Below, piece after piece: positions 8,607-18,791 of a stretch of DNA of 64,000 nucleotides. The notes below the pieces were generated by a model that was not told the origin of the DNA, did no database searches, and saw only the letters and a list, made by a program, of their open reading frames with translations. Position numbers and translations under genes: made by a program. Numbering within the stretch: the first letter of the stretch is position 1; each line of letters opens with the position of its first letter. Source of the DNA: Methylomicrobium lacus LW14 (GTDB lineage: Bacteria > Pseudomonadota > Gammaproteobacteria > Methylococcales > Methylomonadaceae); contig NZ_AZUN01000001.1 in NCBI RefSeq assembly GCF_000527095.1, positions 1,612,001 to 1,676,000 of the forward strand, read 5' to 3'.

Positions 8607-10152
8607 CTTTCGCCTCTCATTCATTATGCCAACTGCAACTATTCGTACAACGGTTCTCTCCTGCATAACCGTATTGGTATTAAGCGCCTGTAGCAGTCAA
8701 CCGATAAAATCCAGCGTGGACGACGCCGCCGATAATTCCGCCAATATACTGAATCTGCTCGATCCCTCCGTAACTTCCGAAGCAGAAGCCTTCGCAAAGG
8801 GCGAAGCGGCATTGGCCGATGGCAAAACGGACAATGCGCTTTTCTATTATGTCAAAACCCTGCAATACAATAAAAAGAATACCCAAGCTCTGGAAAAGAT
8901 CGCGCTGATTCAGAGCCGCGGTCAACATCCCGAATTGGCGCGGAACGTTTATAAGGAAATCTTATCCATCGATAATACGAATGCTTTCGCCAATGAAAAT
9001 CTGGGTTTATCCCTTCTCGAAAACGGTAATGCGGTCCAAGCCAAGGGTTATTTGGCCCAGGCCGTAAAACACAGCAACCGCCAGTGGAAATCGCATAATG
9101 GCCTGGGTGTTATCGCCGACCTGGAACACAACAGCGCGGAAGCGATTGCCCATTATGAAGCCGCCTTGGCAATACAACCGAGCAATCCTTTACTGTTGAA
9201 TAATCTAGGTTATTCCCATTACCTTGCCGGTGATGAAGCCACGGCGAGACAGTTCTTCAACCAGGCTTTAAGCCTCGATAATACTTTCAAACGCGCGATC
9301 AATAACCTGGCCCTGATAGAAATAAAACACGGCGCTTTTCCCAGTGCCGCCGCTTTGCTTAACAGGATCATGAGCCCTCATGAAAGCTTTAATACGATCG
9401 GCTATGTCTGCATGATCAACGGGCAATACGAGGCTGCGGAAGAATATCTCAGAAGAGCGATCGATGAATCGCCGGTTTATTTTCCCAAAGCGCAGGAAAA
9501 CTTGAACACGCTGTCATCGCTCATGTCAGGCCGGCCAAGCAATGTAACCCCTGCTCAACAAACCCCACTACAAACAGGGCCTGAAATTCAGTCCTCGATA
9601 GAGAATCCTGTGCAATCCACGAATGCGGCGGCCAAAGTGACAGCGTCAGGGCAAAAAATTACTGACTTAAAAAAAAAGCCTGACCAATTCTCTGATAGTA
9701 CAAAATTAGCACCAACGGCACAGCAGCCTGCCGCTCAGGTTAAAACCAATGCGGCCAAAAACAAAAATCTCGCTCGGGGTTATGTGCACGCCGCCGACCT
9801 ACCGATTAAGGACGCGCCTACTTCTCCAGAATCGAAGTCTGCATCAGGGGCCATCATCCTATCGAAAGAGCCAGAAAAATCGGTAGCAGTGCCCAAAAAC
9901 GCCAATAGCATTAAAGCACAATCCCAGCCAATCGCAGCGACCAAAGATAGTGCAATAACGCATCAGGAAAAACTGCTCGCCGAAGCTTCTTCGGCGCCTA
10001 TGATGCAGATCAAAGAAGCCGCCGTGCCAAAAAATAATGGCATCGGGGATGACAAACTCAAATCCGACAATCAATCAGGGATCTATCCCGTCCTATCGCC
10101 AACGGCTTTCACTAAAAATGATAGCCCATTTATCTCCGATATAGGCAAATGA
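8590..10152 (+). CDS. tadD: TadD-like TPR lipoprotein with long low-complexity tail
   Basis: A predicted lipoprotein (lipobox LSAC, Cys about residue 34) with TPR repeats over roughly residues 65-300, matching TadD, the Tad pilotin-like protein. The remaining 200 or so residues are a Lys/Ala/Ser/Gln/Pro-rich, repeat-poor tail that looks disordered and makes the protein much longer than usual TadD. The start is uncertain: ATG 8590 gives a basic leader and a 17-base overlap with tadC; ATG 8626 gives a shorter, less basic leader. Neither has a clear ribosome site. The open frame extends further upstream inside tadC, but that is not credible. It is the last gene of the locus. Confidence 0.82.
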   Translation: MKPLNNFRLSFIMPTATIRTTVLSCITVLVLSACSSQPIKSSVDDAADNSANILNLLDPSVTSEAEAFAKGEAALADGKTDNALFYYVKTLQYNKKNTQALEKIALIQSRGQHPELARNVYKEILSIDNTNAFANENLGLSLLENGNAVQAKGYLAQAVKHSNRQWKSHNGLGVIADLEHNSAEAIAHYEAALAIQPSNPLLLNNLGYSHYLAGDEATARQFFNQALSLDNTFKRAINNLALIEIKHGAFPSAAALLNRIMSPHESFNTIGYVCMINGQYEAAEEYLRRAIDESPVYFPKAQENLNTLSSLMSGRPSNVTPAQQTPLQTGPEIQSSIENPVQSTNAAAKVTASGQKITDLKKKPDQFSDSTKLAPTAQQPAAQVKTNAAKNKNLARGYVHAADLPIKDAPTSPESKSASGAIILSKEPEKSVAVPKNANSIKAQSQPIAATKDSAITHQEKLLAEASSAPMMQIKEAAVPKNNGIGDDKLKSDNQSGIYPVLSPTAFTKNDSPFISDIGK

Positions 10153-10197
10153 CTATCTGATCAGCACGATTCTCACAAGAAGCTAGCCGTATCCTCT

Positions 10198-10704
10198 TCA
10201 GGTTTTATTGTTCAAAATAGCCAAAGCGCTTTCATAATCCGGTTCACTGGCCAATTCGTTGACCAGTTGGCTGTATATCACGGAGTCGTTTTCATCGAGA
10301 ATGATCACTGCGCGGGCCGTCAAACCCGCCAAGATGCTATCAACCAATTTAACCCCGTAATCGACGGCAAAACCGGAACGAAAAGTCGATAACGGTATCA
10401 CGTTTTTAAGCCCCTCGGTTTCGCAGAAGCGGCACTGCGCGAAAGGCAAATCCGCGGAAATCGCCAACACGGCCGTATTCGGAAGATTTGCCGCTTTTTG
10501 ATTGAATTTGCGGGTCGAGATCGCGCAGGTCGGCGTATCCAGGCTCGGTACGATATGCAGCACTTTCCTCTTGCCCGCATAAGTCGCCAGGCTGACATCC
10601 TCCAACTGGCCGCTCACGAGTGAAAAATCGGGCGCCTTGCTGCCGACGGCGGGAAGTTCGCCTGAGGTATGTACCGGTTTGCCTTGAAAGCTAATGGTTG
10701 CCAT
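10198..10704 (-). CDS. tpx: Tpx-type thiol peroxidase
   Basis: A 168-residue atypical 2-Cys peroxiredoxin that reduces H2O2 and lipid hydroperoxides in the thioredoxin pathway. The peroxidatic site PSLDTPTC puts Cys at 60, followed by AISTRKFN; the resolving Cys is 94 in RFCETEGLK, as in E. coli Tpx. An extra Cys at 91 is unusual. It follows der on the same strand after 30 bases, so it could be the tail of that operon or have its own promoter within der. Confidence 0.95.
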   Translation of the reverse strand: MATISFQGKPVHTSGELPAVGSKAPDFSLVSGQLEDVSLATYAGKRKVLHIVPSLDTPTCAISTRKFNQKAANLPNTAVLAISADLPFAQCRFCETEGLKNVIPLSTFRSGFAVDYGVKLVDSILAGLTARAVIILDENDSVIYSQLVNELASEPDYESALAILNNKT

Positions 10705-10734
10705 GATCTGGGTCCTGATGCGCTAAAACGGGAT

Positions 10735-12129
10735 TTACTTCTTTTCAGTTTTCCGGTGCCGAACCACGCGCTTGCGCTTTTCCAATTGCCGGTCGCTCAA
10801 CTTGTTCTTTTGGCCTTCAAAAGGATTGGCGGGCGATTTGAATTCGAGCCTGATAGGCGTGCCTCTTAACTGCAAGCGGTCGCGGAAATAGTTCATCAAA
10901 AAACGCTTATATGAATTCGGCAAGGCGTCGGTTTGCACCCCGTGAATGATCACGAGCGGCGGATTGCGTCCGCCTTGGTGCGCGTATTTGAGCTTGATGC
11001 GCCGATTGTTGACCATCGGCGGCTGATGCGCGTCGGTCGCTTCCTTCAGGATACGCGTCAAAATTGGCGTTGACATATCCAGCATCGCCGCATCATACAG
11101 GCTTTGCACCACATCGAACAGCTTGCCGACGCCGCTGCCGTGCAGCGCCGAAATCGGGTGTTTTTCGGCAAAATCGACAAACGGCAGTTTAAGATCGAGT
11201 TGCCGCCTGACCGTTTCTTTCTGCTCAATCGATAGCCCGTCCCACTTGTTCAGGCCGATGATCAGGGCTCTCCCGGTCTCCAGCACTAGACCCAATAAAT
11301 GCGCATCCTGATCGGTCACGCCTTCGCTCGCGTCGATCAGATAAATCACCACATTCGATTTTTCGATCGCCTGCAGCGACTTGATCACGCTGAATTTTTC
11401 GACCGTTTCCTCAATCTTCGCCCGGCGGCGCATGCCGGCGGTATCGATCAGCGTGAAGGTCTTGCCGCCGCGTTCGAACGGAATATAAATGCTGTCGCGG
11501 GTGGTGCCGGGTTGATCGAACACGACGACCCGCTCCTCGCCGAGCAAACGGTTGACCAGCGTCGATTTACCAACATTCGGCCGGCCGACCACCGCGATGT
11601 TGATACCTTTCGGCGCGGCTTCGGCAGCTTGCTCAACTTTCGGCAATAAATGGCGGATGCCGCCGAGAAGATCGGGGACGCCGCGTCCGTGCGCCGCCGC
11701 AATATAGACCGGCTCGCCCAACGCGAGGGCATGAAAGTCCGCAGCGACCGTGTTGGCGTCGATGCCGTCGATTTTGTTCACGACCAGCACGATGGGTTTG
11801 CCGAGTTTTCGCAGACCGCCGGCAATCACTTCATCCGAAGCGCTCAGCCCTTCGCGCGCATCGACCAGGAAAAAGACCACATCGGCTTCTTCGAGCGCGA
11901 TTTGTACCTGTTTTCTCGAAAAATTGTCGATGCCTTCCGCATCGTCCGGGATGCCGCCGGTATCGACGACCAGACAGGCCATATCGCCGTGTTTGACACG
12001 TCCATACTGGCGATCGCGGGTCAGTCCCGGATAATCGGCGACCAGGGCCTCGCGGGTGCGGGTCAGATAATTGAATAGGGTGGATTTGCCGACATTGGGT
12101 CTACCGACCAAGGCGATAACGGGTAGCAT
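10735..12129 (-). CDS. der: Der (EngA), double GTPase for 50S ribosome assembly
   Basis: Two tandem Era-like GTPase domains: the first P-loop GRPNVGKST at residues 9-17, the second at 182-190, each followed by its own G3 (DTGG; DTAGM) and NKxD motif (NKID; NKWD). A KH-like C-terminal domain ends in a Lys/Arg-rich tail. The length of 464 is normal. Der is essential for late 50S subunit maturation. It stands in its usual place after bamB. Confidence 0.97.
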   Translation of the reverse strand: MLPVIALVGRPNVGKSTLFNYLTRTREALVADYPGLTRDRQYGRVKHGDMACLVVDTGGIPDDAEGIDNFSRKQVQIALEEADVVFFLVDAREGLSASDEVIAGGLRKLGKPIVLVVNKIDGIDANTVAADFHALALGEPVYIAAAHGRGVPDLLGGIRHLLPKVEQAAEAAPKGINIAVVGRPNVGKSTLVNRLLGEERVVVFDQPGTTRDSIYIPFERGGKTFTLIDTAGMRRRAKIEETVEKFSVIKSLQAIEKSNVVIYLIDASEGVTDQDAHLLGLVLETGRALIIGLNKWDGLSIEQKETVRRQLDLKLPFVDFAEKHPISALHGSGVGKLFDVVQSLYDAAMLDMSTPILTRILKEATDAHQPPMVNNRRIKLKYAHQGGRNPPLVIIHGVQTDALPNSYKRFLMNYFRDRLQLRGTPIRLEFKSPANPFEGQKNKLSDRQLEKRKRVVRHRKTEKK

Positions 12130-12170
12130 AGTGTTGAAAAAGGTGAGTTATTGAAGAGGTTCCATAAGAA

Positions 12171-12192
12171 GGCTGCCGAAAAGCAGGCAGCC
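12171..12192 (-). terminator. hairpin between bamB and der
   Basis: A perfect 7-bp stem (GGCTGCC/GGCAGCC) with an eight-base loop lies in the 70-base bamB-der gap, eight bases after the bamB stop in the sense of transcription. Only TTCTTA follows, so it looks more like a weak attenuator or mRNA-stability hairpin than a full terminator. Confidence 0.35.
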
Positions 12193-12199
12193 ATCCGAA

Positions 12200-13387
12200 T
12201 CAGCGAACCTTTAACGCGGCCAGCGTGCCGTCTTTGGCGTAAACAAAAACCGTATTATCGGCGACCACGGGTTTGGCGTCGATCGGTCCGTCGGTAATTT
12301 GGACTCGTCCTAGCTGTCTGCCGTCGCTGTTCGACAACCAATGCACATAGCCTTCCAGATCGCCAACGACGACGTAGTTGTCGTATGCGGCCGGCGCGCT
12401 CAGCTTTCTGTACTGCAATTCCTTCTGCTTCCATAACGACGACCCGGAGCGGTCATCCAGTTGCAGCACATTGCTATCGGTGTCGGTGACATATAAATGG
12501 CCGTCAACGATGCTCAGCCCCGAATTAGAGGAAAGTTGTTCGTTGCGCCAGAGCAGATAGCCGTCGAGTTCCGACACCGCGCCGACGCCGCCGTGATAGC
12601 TGGCGATATAAACCACGCCGCCCTCGGAGACAGGGTCCACATCGAGATCGACCAGTCTTTCGATTTCGGAGCGTCCTTTGGGGGCCACGATGCCGGCTTC
12701 CCAGGTCAGCTTGCCGTCCGTCAAACGCAAGGCGATCAGCTTGCCGTTGTCTTCGCCGAAAATCGCATTGTCTTCGACGATGATCGGCGCCCCGGTGCCG
12801 CGAATACTTAAAGCCGGTACGCTACGCTCATAGCTCCAGACTTTCGCGCCGGTTTTTTCATTCAATGCGGTGATCGAACCGTCCGTGCAGCGCACGAGCA
12901 CGATGCCTTGCGCGACCGCCGGGATCGACAACACTTCGCCCGGAACCGAAGAGGCCCACAACTTTTCGCCGTTTTCGAGTCTCAGCGCCACGACTTCCGC
13001 ATCGGTCGTGCCCAAAATAACGATGCCATCGCCAAGGCCCGGCCCGCCCGAGAAATGGTAGTCGGTTTCGGTTTCCCAAACCCGCTCGCCGTCGCTGATC
13101 TTATGCGCTTCGACCAAGCCGTCTACATCCGCAGCAACGACTTTACCGGTGCCTACCGCCGGAACCAGCTTCAGCGTTTTTTCATCGGTGCCGACGCCGA
13201 CCGATTCCTTCCAGAGGACCTCGACTTTGACTTCCTCGGCCAATTCGACCAGCGGCGTGGGCGGTTCGGCGTTATCTTCACCGCCCAGCACATAATCCTT
13301 GATTTCTTCCAACGCCTCGCCCGCGGACTCCATCGACGCGCACGCGCTGAGTCCCGCCGTGATCAACAATACCAGGAAAAAACGCAT
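12200..13387 (-). CDS. bamB: BamB, beta-propeller lipoprotein of the BAM complex
   Basis: A lipoprotein (LSAC, Cys 16) of 395 residues with an eight-bladed PQQ-type propeller: repeated G-x-x-W and V-x-A-L blades such as GTTDAEVVALRLENGEKLW and NGKLIALRLTDGKLTW. It helps BamA insert outer-membrane proteins. Its ATG shares one base with the stop of yfgM (TAATG), so translation is coupled. Place and length fit the gammaproteobacterial yfgM-bamB-der order. Confidence 0.95.
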   Translation of the reverse strand: MRFFLVLLITAGLSACASMESAGEALEEIKDYVLGGEDNAEPPTPLVELAEEVKVEVLWKESVGVGTDEKTLKLVPAVGTGKVVAADVDGLVEAHKISDGERVWETETDYHFSGGPGLGDGIVILGTTDAEVVALRLENGEKLWASSVPGEVLSIPAVAQGIVLVRCTDGSITALNEKTGAKVWSYERSVPALSIRGTGAPIIVEDNAIFGEDNGKLIALRLTDGKLTWEAGIVAPKGRSEIERLVDLDVDPVSEGGVVYIASYHGGVGAVSELDGYLLWRNEQLSSNSGLSIVDGHLYVTDTDSNVLQLDDRSGSSLWKQKELQYRKLSAPAAYDNYVVVGDLEGYVHWLSNSDGRQLGRVQITDGPIDAKPVVADNTVFVYAKDGTLAALKVR

Positions 13388-14052
13388 TATTTCGAATCTT
13401 TGACCGGCTGTGCGACAGAAACGGGTTCCGCGGCGGTCAGATCGTCGATCTTGATCTTCAGCAACGGCGACTGAGCCCCACTGTTCAATGCATTTTGATA
13501 AGCGGTGCGCGCTTCATCGAGCCGGTCCATCGCCACATACAAGTCGCCGGTCAATTCGTCGTAACTGGCCGAAAAACCGGATTTGGTCGCCGGGTCAACT
13601 TCATTGATCAGTTGCAGCCCCTGTTCATATTCGCCGCTCGCCAGCATGAGCCGGACCAGACGAATACGAGCGACATGGCTCAGTTCCTTATTCGGCTGCG
13701 CCGCAACCTCCTTCAAAATCGCTTTCGCGCCGGCCAAATCGCCTTTTTGAACCTTCAATTTCGCCTGTTGCAAGCCGTCATAAGCGGCATAACTGCTGTC
13801 GCCAAACTTGTCGTGCAACTGTTTGCCCAATTGCTCGATCGCGTTTTGATTATTTGCCTCGACCGCCTTGACCAGCTGGCTGTAGGCAACAGAAGCCTGC
13901 GCCGCTTTTTCCTGCTGGTGCGTTCGCCAAAAATTCCAGCCGCCGATCAGCGCGATGCCGACAACCACGCCGACGATCGCCGAGGTACCGTTTTCATTCC
14001 ACCAGGCTTTTAGGGCCTCAAGCTGTTCTTCTTCTGAATCGTAGATTGCCAC
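13387..14052 (-). CDS. yfgM: YfgM, membrane-anchored TPR ancillary SecYEG protein
   Basis: A 221-residue protein with a cytoplasmic acidic start, one membrane segment at about residues 24-43, and a periplasmic TPR-like part. The N-terminus EEEQLEALKAWWNENG is the family signature. YfgM binds the Sec translocon and periplasmic chaperones and affects the Rcs response in E. coli. It is directly coupled to bamB and lies behind hisS, as in E. coli. Confidence 0.93.
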   Translation of the reverse strand: MAIYDSEEEQLEALKAWWNENGTSAIVGVVVGIALIGGWNFWRTHQQEKAAQASVAYSQLVKAVEANNQNAIEQLGKQLHDKFGDSSYAAYDGLQQAKLKVQKGDLAGAKAILKEVAAQPNKELSHVARIRLVRLMLASGEYEQGLQLINEVDPATKSGFSASYDELTGDLYVAMDRLDEARTAYQNALNSGAQSPLLKIKIDDLTAAEPVSVAQPVKDSK

Positions 14053-14087
14053 AATGTTTCCCGTATTAAAATTTGAATATCAATGAC

Positions 14088-15380
14088 TTAATTCTTGCCA
14101 TAGCGCTGCCGGAAAAACTCGACCGCCTGCTGCTCGCCTAGGCTCGATTGCGCAGACTCGGCCTCATTGCCGGAGCGCAAGGACTTGATGGCAATCTCGC
14201 CGCGGCTGACCTCGTCATCGCCCAAGATAAGCGCAAATTCGGCGCCCGACTTGTCGGCTTTCTTGAACTGGCTCTTGAAACTGCCGCCGCCGCAATGGAC
14301 CTGGAGTTTCAATTGCGGCACTTCGCTGCGCAGCAATTCCGCGATCCTGATGCCCGCGCGTTCGGCCGGCTCCCCTACCCTGATCAGATAGGCATCGACC
14401 GGACGGGCAAGCGGCACGTCGGTCAGCGTTTCGACCAGCGCCAATACGCGTTCGATGCCCATCGCGAAGCCGACCGCATGGCTGGCCTTGCCGCCCAGCT
14501 GTTCAATCAGGCCGTCATAACGGCCGCCGGCGCAGACGGTGCCTTGCGATCCCAACTCGTCGGTCACCCATTCGAATACGGTATTGCAGTAATAATCGAG
14601 GCCGCGCACCAGGCGCACATTGATCTCGTAAGCAACGCCCAAATCATCGAGAATTTGTCTGAAGCCGTCAAAATGCGCTTGGCTTGCCTCGCCTAAATAA
14701 TCCATCAACACCGGCGCGCCGCCGACCACGGCTTTCATCTCCGGATTTTTGGTATCGAGAATCCTGAGCGGATTGGTTTCAAGGCGTCTGAGACTGTCCG
14801 CGTCCAGCTGATCGATATGCGTCTTGAAATAGGCCACCAGACTTTCCCGGTAAGCGCTTCTTTCGCCGATCGTGCCGAGTGAGTTGATCTCCAGGCGCAC
14901 CTTATCGCGAATACCCAGGCGCTGCCACATCCGGTGCATGATCAGAATCAACTCGGCATCAATATCCGGCCCCGCCATGCCGTAGGTTTCGACGCCCAAT
15001 TGGAAAAACTGCCGGTAACGCCCTTTCTGCGGTCGTTCATGCCGGTACATCGGGCCGTAATACCAGAGGCGATGCGTTTGATTCGCGATCAAGCCATGTT
15101 CGAGGCAAGCCCTTAAACAGCCGGCCGTGCCTTCGGGACGCAAGGTCAACGAATCGCCGTTACGGTCGTCGAAGGTGTACATCTCCTTTTCGACGATGTC
15201 GGTCACTTCGCCGATCGAGCGTTTGAACAGTTCGGTTTTTTCGACGATCGGCGTGCGTATTTCACTGTACCCATACGCGCCCAAGACTTCCCGGATGATA
15301 TTTTCGGCATATTGCCAAAGCGGCGCCTGCTCGGGAAGCACGTCATGCATGCCGCGGATTGCTTGTATATGATTTGCCAT
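14088..15380 (-). CDS. hisS: histidyl-tRNA synthetase
   Basis: A 430-residue class II aminoacyl-tRNA synthetase. The start [12 protein letters not shown], motif 2 region [19 protein letters not shown], the histidine-binding [15 protein letters not shown] and motif 3 [13 protein letters not shown] are all present, with a C-terminal anticodon-binding domain. It sits between pilW and yfgM with short gaps (14 and 35 bases). Confidence 0.97.
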   Translation of the reverse strand: MANHIQAIRGMHDVLPEQAPLWQYAENIIREVLGAYGYSEIRTPIVEKTELFKRSIGEVTDIVEKEMYTFDDRNGDSLTLRPEGTAGCLRACLEHGLIANQTHRLWYYGPMYRHERPQKGRYRQFFQLGVETYGMAGPDIDAELILIMHRMWQRLGIRDKVRLEINSLGTIGERSAYRESLVAYFKTHIDQLDADSLRRLETNPLRILDTKNPEMKAVVGGAPVLMDYLGEASQAHFDGFRQILDDLGVAYEINVRLVRGLDYYCNTVFEWVTDELGSQGTVCAGGRYDGLIEQLGGKASHAVGFAMGIERVLALVETLTDVPLARPVDAYLIRVGEPAERAGIRIAELLRSEVPQLKLQVHCGGGSFKSQFKKADKSGAEFALILGDDEVSRGEIAIKSLRSGNEAESAQSSLGEQQAVEFFRQRYGKN

Positions 15381-15394
15381 GATTTTAAAGTCTG

Positions 15395-16171
15395 TTATTT
15401 ACGAGCAGACCCGATTTTTTTTGCTTCGCTGGAGTTGGGGAATTTATCCCGTAACAGAGTGCGGTATTCTTCCGCGGCGGCCTGATTGCCCAGCGCACGC
15501 TCGGTATGATAGCCGATGAACACGGTTTCCGGCGTATGGCCGGCAACGCTCAGATAACGGGCCAGGAAGGCTTTCGCCGGCCACAGCTCGCCCTTTTGAT
15601 AACTGATTTTTTGCATTGCGGCCAAGGCCGGCGCATAGGACTTATTCAAATCCAGCGCCTTTCTAAAAGCCGTCTCCGCCCGATCAGAATGACCGAGCGT
15701 CAGTTCGCACCGCCCCGCATTCGTCAATGCCAGCCATTGGCGCTCGTTCATAGGAGCGTCGCCCGCTTTGATCAACAGTTCCAGGCCTTTCTCCGGCTGT
15801 CCGTGTTCGCACCAAAACCGGCCGAGATTGTTTTGCGTGCCGAAATCGTCAGGCTTGCTATTCAGCGCGATCTCGTATTGATCTTCCGCCTCGTCATCTT
15901 GCCTTAATTTCTCATACAGAAACGCCAGCGCATTATGCGCCTGGGCGTTATCGGAATCTTCATCGACCGCGCGCAATAGATTTTCCTTCGCTTCTTCCAG
16001 CTTGTTCATGTCCAGATAACGGACGCCAAGCTGGTAATAAGTGTCGGATACTTGCGTCTGATCGCGCTCGGGCGACTTGTTGCCGAACCAGGAACAGGCG
16101 CTCAGCGTCAGCACCGCACAGCAAAGCCAAATCCGGATCACAGGTTGAGTCCTATTAGGCCGCGCGTTCAT
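15395..16171 (-). CDS. pilW: PilW/PilF, type IV pilus pilotin lipoprotein
   Basis: A 258-residue lipoprotein (LTLSAC, Cys 26) made mostly of TPR repeats from about residue 42: [21 protein letters not shown], then [21 protein letters not shown] and further units. PilF/PilW brings the PilQ secretin to the outer membrane and keeps type IV pili stable. The gene overlaps rlmN by 17 bases and precedes hisS, its standard place. No other type IVa pilus gene is in the window. Confidence 0.93.
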   Translation of the reverse strand: MNARPNRTQPVIRIWLCCAVLTLSACSWFGNKSPERDQTQVSDTYYQLGVRYLDMNKLEEAKENLLRAVDEDSDNAQAHNALAFLYEKLRQDDEAEDQYEIALNSKPDDFGTQNNLGRFWCEHGQPEKGLELLIKAGDAPMNERQWLALTNAGRCELTLGHSDRAETAFRKALDLNKSYAPALAAMQKISYQKGELWPAKAFLARYLSVAGHTPETVFIGYHTERALGNQAAAEEYRTLLRDKFPNSSEAKKIGSARK

Positions 16172-17267
16172 TTTCCGCAGCTTTCAATTTCAAATGCCGG
16201 CGGCTCTTGTCCTGCACCTTGCCGACCAATTGGCCGCAAGCCGCATCGATATCTTCGCCGCGTGTTTTTCTGACCGTAGTCACGATGCCGGCCTCGTTCA
16301 GCATCACTCTGAACTGATTGATCCGGTTATTGCTGGAGCAACGGTAAGACGAATTCGGAAACGGATTGAACGGAATCAGATTCAGTTTGGACGGTACCGT
16401 CGACAACAATTTGATCAGGCCTTTCGCATCTTCGATCGAGTCGTTGATGCCGTCGAGCATCACATATTCGAACGTGATCGTGCGCCGCGGCGCAATTTTC
16501 GCGTTGTCCCGACAGGCTTCCATCAGTTCCTTCAACGGATATTTCTTGTTGATCGGCACCAGCTGGTCGCGCAGTTCATCCCGGACCGCATGCAACGACA
16601 CCGCGAGGCTGACGTCGCAAACTTCGGTCAACCGGTACATCGCCGGCACCACGCCGGACGTGCTCAAGGTGACTCGCCGCTTGGACAGGCCGAAGGCAAA
16701 ATCGTCCATCATCAGGTTCATCGCCGCGACCACATTGTCGAAATTCAACAACGGTTCGCCCATGCCCATCATCACGACATTCGTGATTTTGCCCTCGGAA
16801 CCCAGCCGTTTTTGCGCGGCCAGCACCTGACCGATGATTTCGCCGGTACTCAGATTACGGTTGAAGCCTTGCTGCGCGGTCGAACAAAACGTGCACGCCA
16901 AGGCGCAGCCGATCTGCGAAGACACGCACAGGGTGCCACGACTCTCTTCCGGAATGAATACCGTCTCGACCCGGTTGCCGCAATGCGTCTCCAGCACCCA
17001 TTTGCGGGTACCATCGGTTGCTTTTTGTTCAAGCACGATCTCGGGTGCCTCGATCCGGCAATGTTCCGAAAGCCAGGCGCGCAACGCTTTGCTCAGGTTG
17101 GTCATCGCTTCAAAATCGTCGACGCCTTCCTGATAAATCCATTTCAACAGCTGCGTCGCGCGAAACGGTTTTTCGCCATGCTCGGCAAAAAAGGCCGCGA
17201 GGCCTTTTCTGTCGAAATCGAGCAAATTAATCAACGCCGACTTAACGGGTGCGGGCGCAGAGTTCAT
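16155..17267 (-). CDS. rlmN: RlmN, 23S rRNA A2503/tRNA A37 C2-methyltransferase
   Basis: A radical SAM methyltransferase of 370 residues. The cluster motif CALACTFC gives Cys 121, 125 and 128; the second catalytic Cys is in DIDAACGQL near the end. I chose the ATG at 17267 (MNSAPAPVK), because the open frame continues upstream into ndk with a non-conserved leader. It overlaps the ndk 3' end by 26 bases and pilW by 17, so the genes are tightly packed. Confidence 0.96.
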   Translation of the reverse strand: MNSAPAPVKSALINLLDFDRKGLAAFFAEHGEKPFRATQLLKWIYQEGVDDFEAMTNLSKALRAWLSEHCRIEAPEIVLEQKATDGTRKWVLETHCGNRVETVFIPEESRGTLCVSSQIGCALACTFCSTAQQGFNRNLSTGEIIGQVLAAQKRLGSEGKITNVVMMGMGEPLLNFDNVVAAMNLMMDDFAFGLSKRRVTLSTSGVVPAMYRLTEVCDVSLAVSLHAVRDELRDQLVPINKKYPLKELMEACRDNAKIAPRRTITFEYVMLDGINDSIEDAKGLIKLLSTVPSKLNLIPFNPFPNSSYRCSSNNRINQFRVMLNEAGIVTTVRKTRGEDIDAACGQLVGKVQDKSRRHLKLKAAENERAA

Positions 17268-17673
17268 TGTCCGAGAAAAAGAAAGCGATTTCTTCTTTGG
17301 CAGTGTCGGCACCGTCGGAACCGTGCACCGCGTTTTCATCGATACTGCTGGCGAAATCGGCACGAATCGTGCCTGGCGCCGCATCTTTCGGGTTGGTCGC
17401 GCCCATGATGTCGCGATGTTTCGCGATCGCGTTTTCGCCTTCCAGAACCTGCATGATCACGGGACCGGAAATCATGAACGATACCAGATCCTTGAAAAAC
17501 GGACGCTCTTTATGCACTGCATAAAAACCTTCCGCCTGCGCCTGGCTCAGGTGAATCATCTTCGCCGCAACGATTTTCAGACCGTTCTTTTCAAAACGGC
17601 TGTAGATTTCGCCGATGACATTTTTGGCTACTGCGTCAGGTTTGATGATCGAAAAAGTGCGTTCTATCGCCAT
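17242..17673 (-). CDS. ndk: nucleoside diphosphate kinase
   Basis: A 143-residue kinase, exactly the usual length, balancing NTP pools. The active-site His is 117 in [12 protein letters not shown], and the start [15 protein letters not shown] is canonical. The ATG at 17673 has GGAG ahead of it; an upstream in-frame ATG would add 41 non-conserved residues and is rejected. It heads the ndk-rlmN-pilW-hisS-yfgM-bamB-der operon. Confidence 0.97.
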   Translation of the reverse strand: MAIERTFSIIKPDAVAKNVIGEIYSRFEKNGLKIVAAKMIHLSQAQAEGFYAVHKERPFFKDLVSFMISGPVIMQVLEGENAIAKHRDIMGATNPKDAAPGTIRADFASSIDENAVHGSDGADTAKEEIAFFFSDNELCARTR

Positions 17674-17713
17674 GTGAATTACAACTCCAGTAATAATAAA
17701 AAATTGATCGCCT

Positions 17714-17719
17714 ATTATA
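17714..17719 (-). promoter_or_regulatory. possible -10 box of the ndk operon
   Basis: On the minus strand a perfect TATAAT lies about 40 bases before the ndk start, in an otherwise AT-rich leader. The region 16-18 bases upstream has no good -35 box, so this rests on the -10 hexamer and the position only. Confidence 0.35.
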
Positions 17720-17845
17720 CCCGAATAGGACCCTATATCGAAAATGCAGGGTACGGCTGCGCGCCCCCCACTCCCTCTACCGCGCACGAAACCCAAAAAA
17801 CAGAACGATGCGTACTACGGCCTTGTAGCAGATTAGACGTTATCG

Positions 17846-18778
17846 TTAAGGCAAATCATCGATTTCGACACTTTCTTTTTTTGCCATCAGATCTTGTCTC
17901 GATACGCCCAACCACAGCAGGATAGGGCTTGCGACCAGAACGGACGAGTAAATGCCGAACACGATGCCGATGGTCAACGCCAGCGCAAAATTATGCAGCG
18001 CTTCGCCGCCGAAGAAAAACATCGCCAACACCATCAACTGAGTCATGAAATGCGTAATCACGGTGCGCGACATCGTTGCCGTAATGGCGTTATCGATCAT
18101 ATCGGCCACACTCGCATTGCGCATCATATGGAAATTCTCCCGCACCCGGTCGAAAACCACAACCGATTCGTTGACCGAATAGCCCAATATCGCCAATACG
18201 CCCGCCAGCACAGGCAGCGTGAATTCCCATTGAAAAAACGCGAACATGCCGAGAATAATCACGATGTCGTGCATGTTGGCGATGATGGCCGCCAACGCAA
18301 AGCGCCACTCGAAGCGGATGGCTAAATAACCCATAATTCCCGCCACGACCAACATCAACGCCAATCCGCCGCTTTCGAACAATTCCTGGCCGACTTGCGG
18401 TCCGACAAACTCGACACTGCGTAACACGACGCCAGCGTCTTGCTCTTTCAATTTTGCCAACACCATCTCGCTCAACCTGGCGTTGTTGGTTTCGGGCTTC
18501 ATGGGCAAACGGATCAGTACATCTTTCACGCTTCCGATATTCTGCACCGAAGATTCGGTTAGCTTCTGCTCTTCCAGAATATTTCGCACGGTTTCGAGGT
18601 TAGCCGGCTGATCGTAACGGACTTCGATTTGGATGCCGCCGGTAAAGTCCAAGCCCAAATTAAGCCCTTTAAAGCCCAATGCGAATATCGCCAAAATAAA
18701 AGTCACCAGCGAAATGGTCGTAGTCACCCGACCATAGCGCATAAACGGGATATCGCGTTTAATTTTAAATAATTCCAT
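17846..18778 (-). CDS. secF: SecF, preprotein translocase subunit
   Basis: A 310-residue six-pass membrane protein. GLDFTGGIQIEVRYDQ near residue 45 is the SecD/SecF signature; the C-terminal membrane bundle carries ILGYSVNESVVVFDRVRENF. With SecD it uses the proton gradient to pull exported proteins into the periplasm. I chose the ATG at 18778 (MELFKIKRDIPFMRYGR), with GGA before it; the longer open frame reaches into secD and is not credible. Confidence 0.96.
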   Translation of the reverse strand: MELFKIKRDIPFMRYGRVTTTISLVTFILAIFALGFKGLNLGLDFTGGIQIEVRYDQPANLETVRNILEEQKLTESSVQNIGSVKDVLIRLPMKPETNNARLSEMVLAKLKEQDAGVVLRSVEFVGPQVGQELFESGGLALMLVVAGIMGYLAIRFEWRFALAAIIANMHDIVIILGMFAFFQWEFTLPVLAGVLAILGYSVNESVVVFDRVRENFHMMRNASVADMIDNAITATMSRTVITHFMTQLMVLAMFFFGGEALHNFALALTIGIVFGIYSSVLVASPILLWLGVSRQDLMAKKESVEIDDLP

Positions 18779-18791
18779 TGAGTCCTCGAAT

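Noticed and set aside
17268..17384. Longer N-terminus for rlmN
   Set aside because: The extra 39 residues lie within ndk and are not like Rlm[10 protein letters not shown] gives a normal length.
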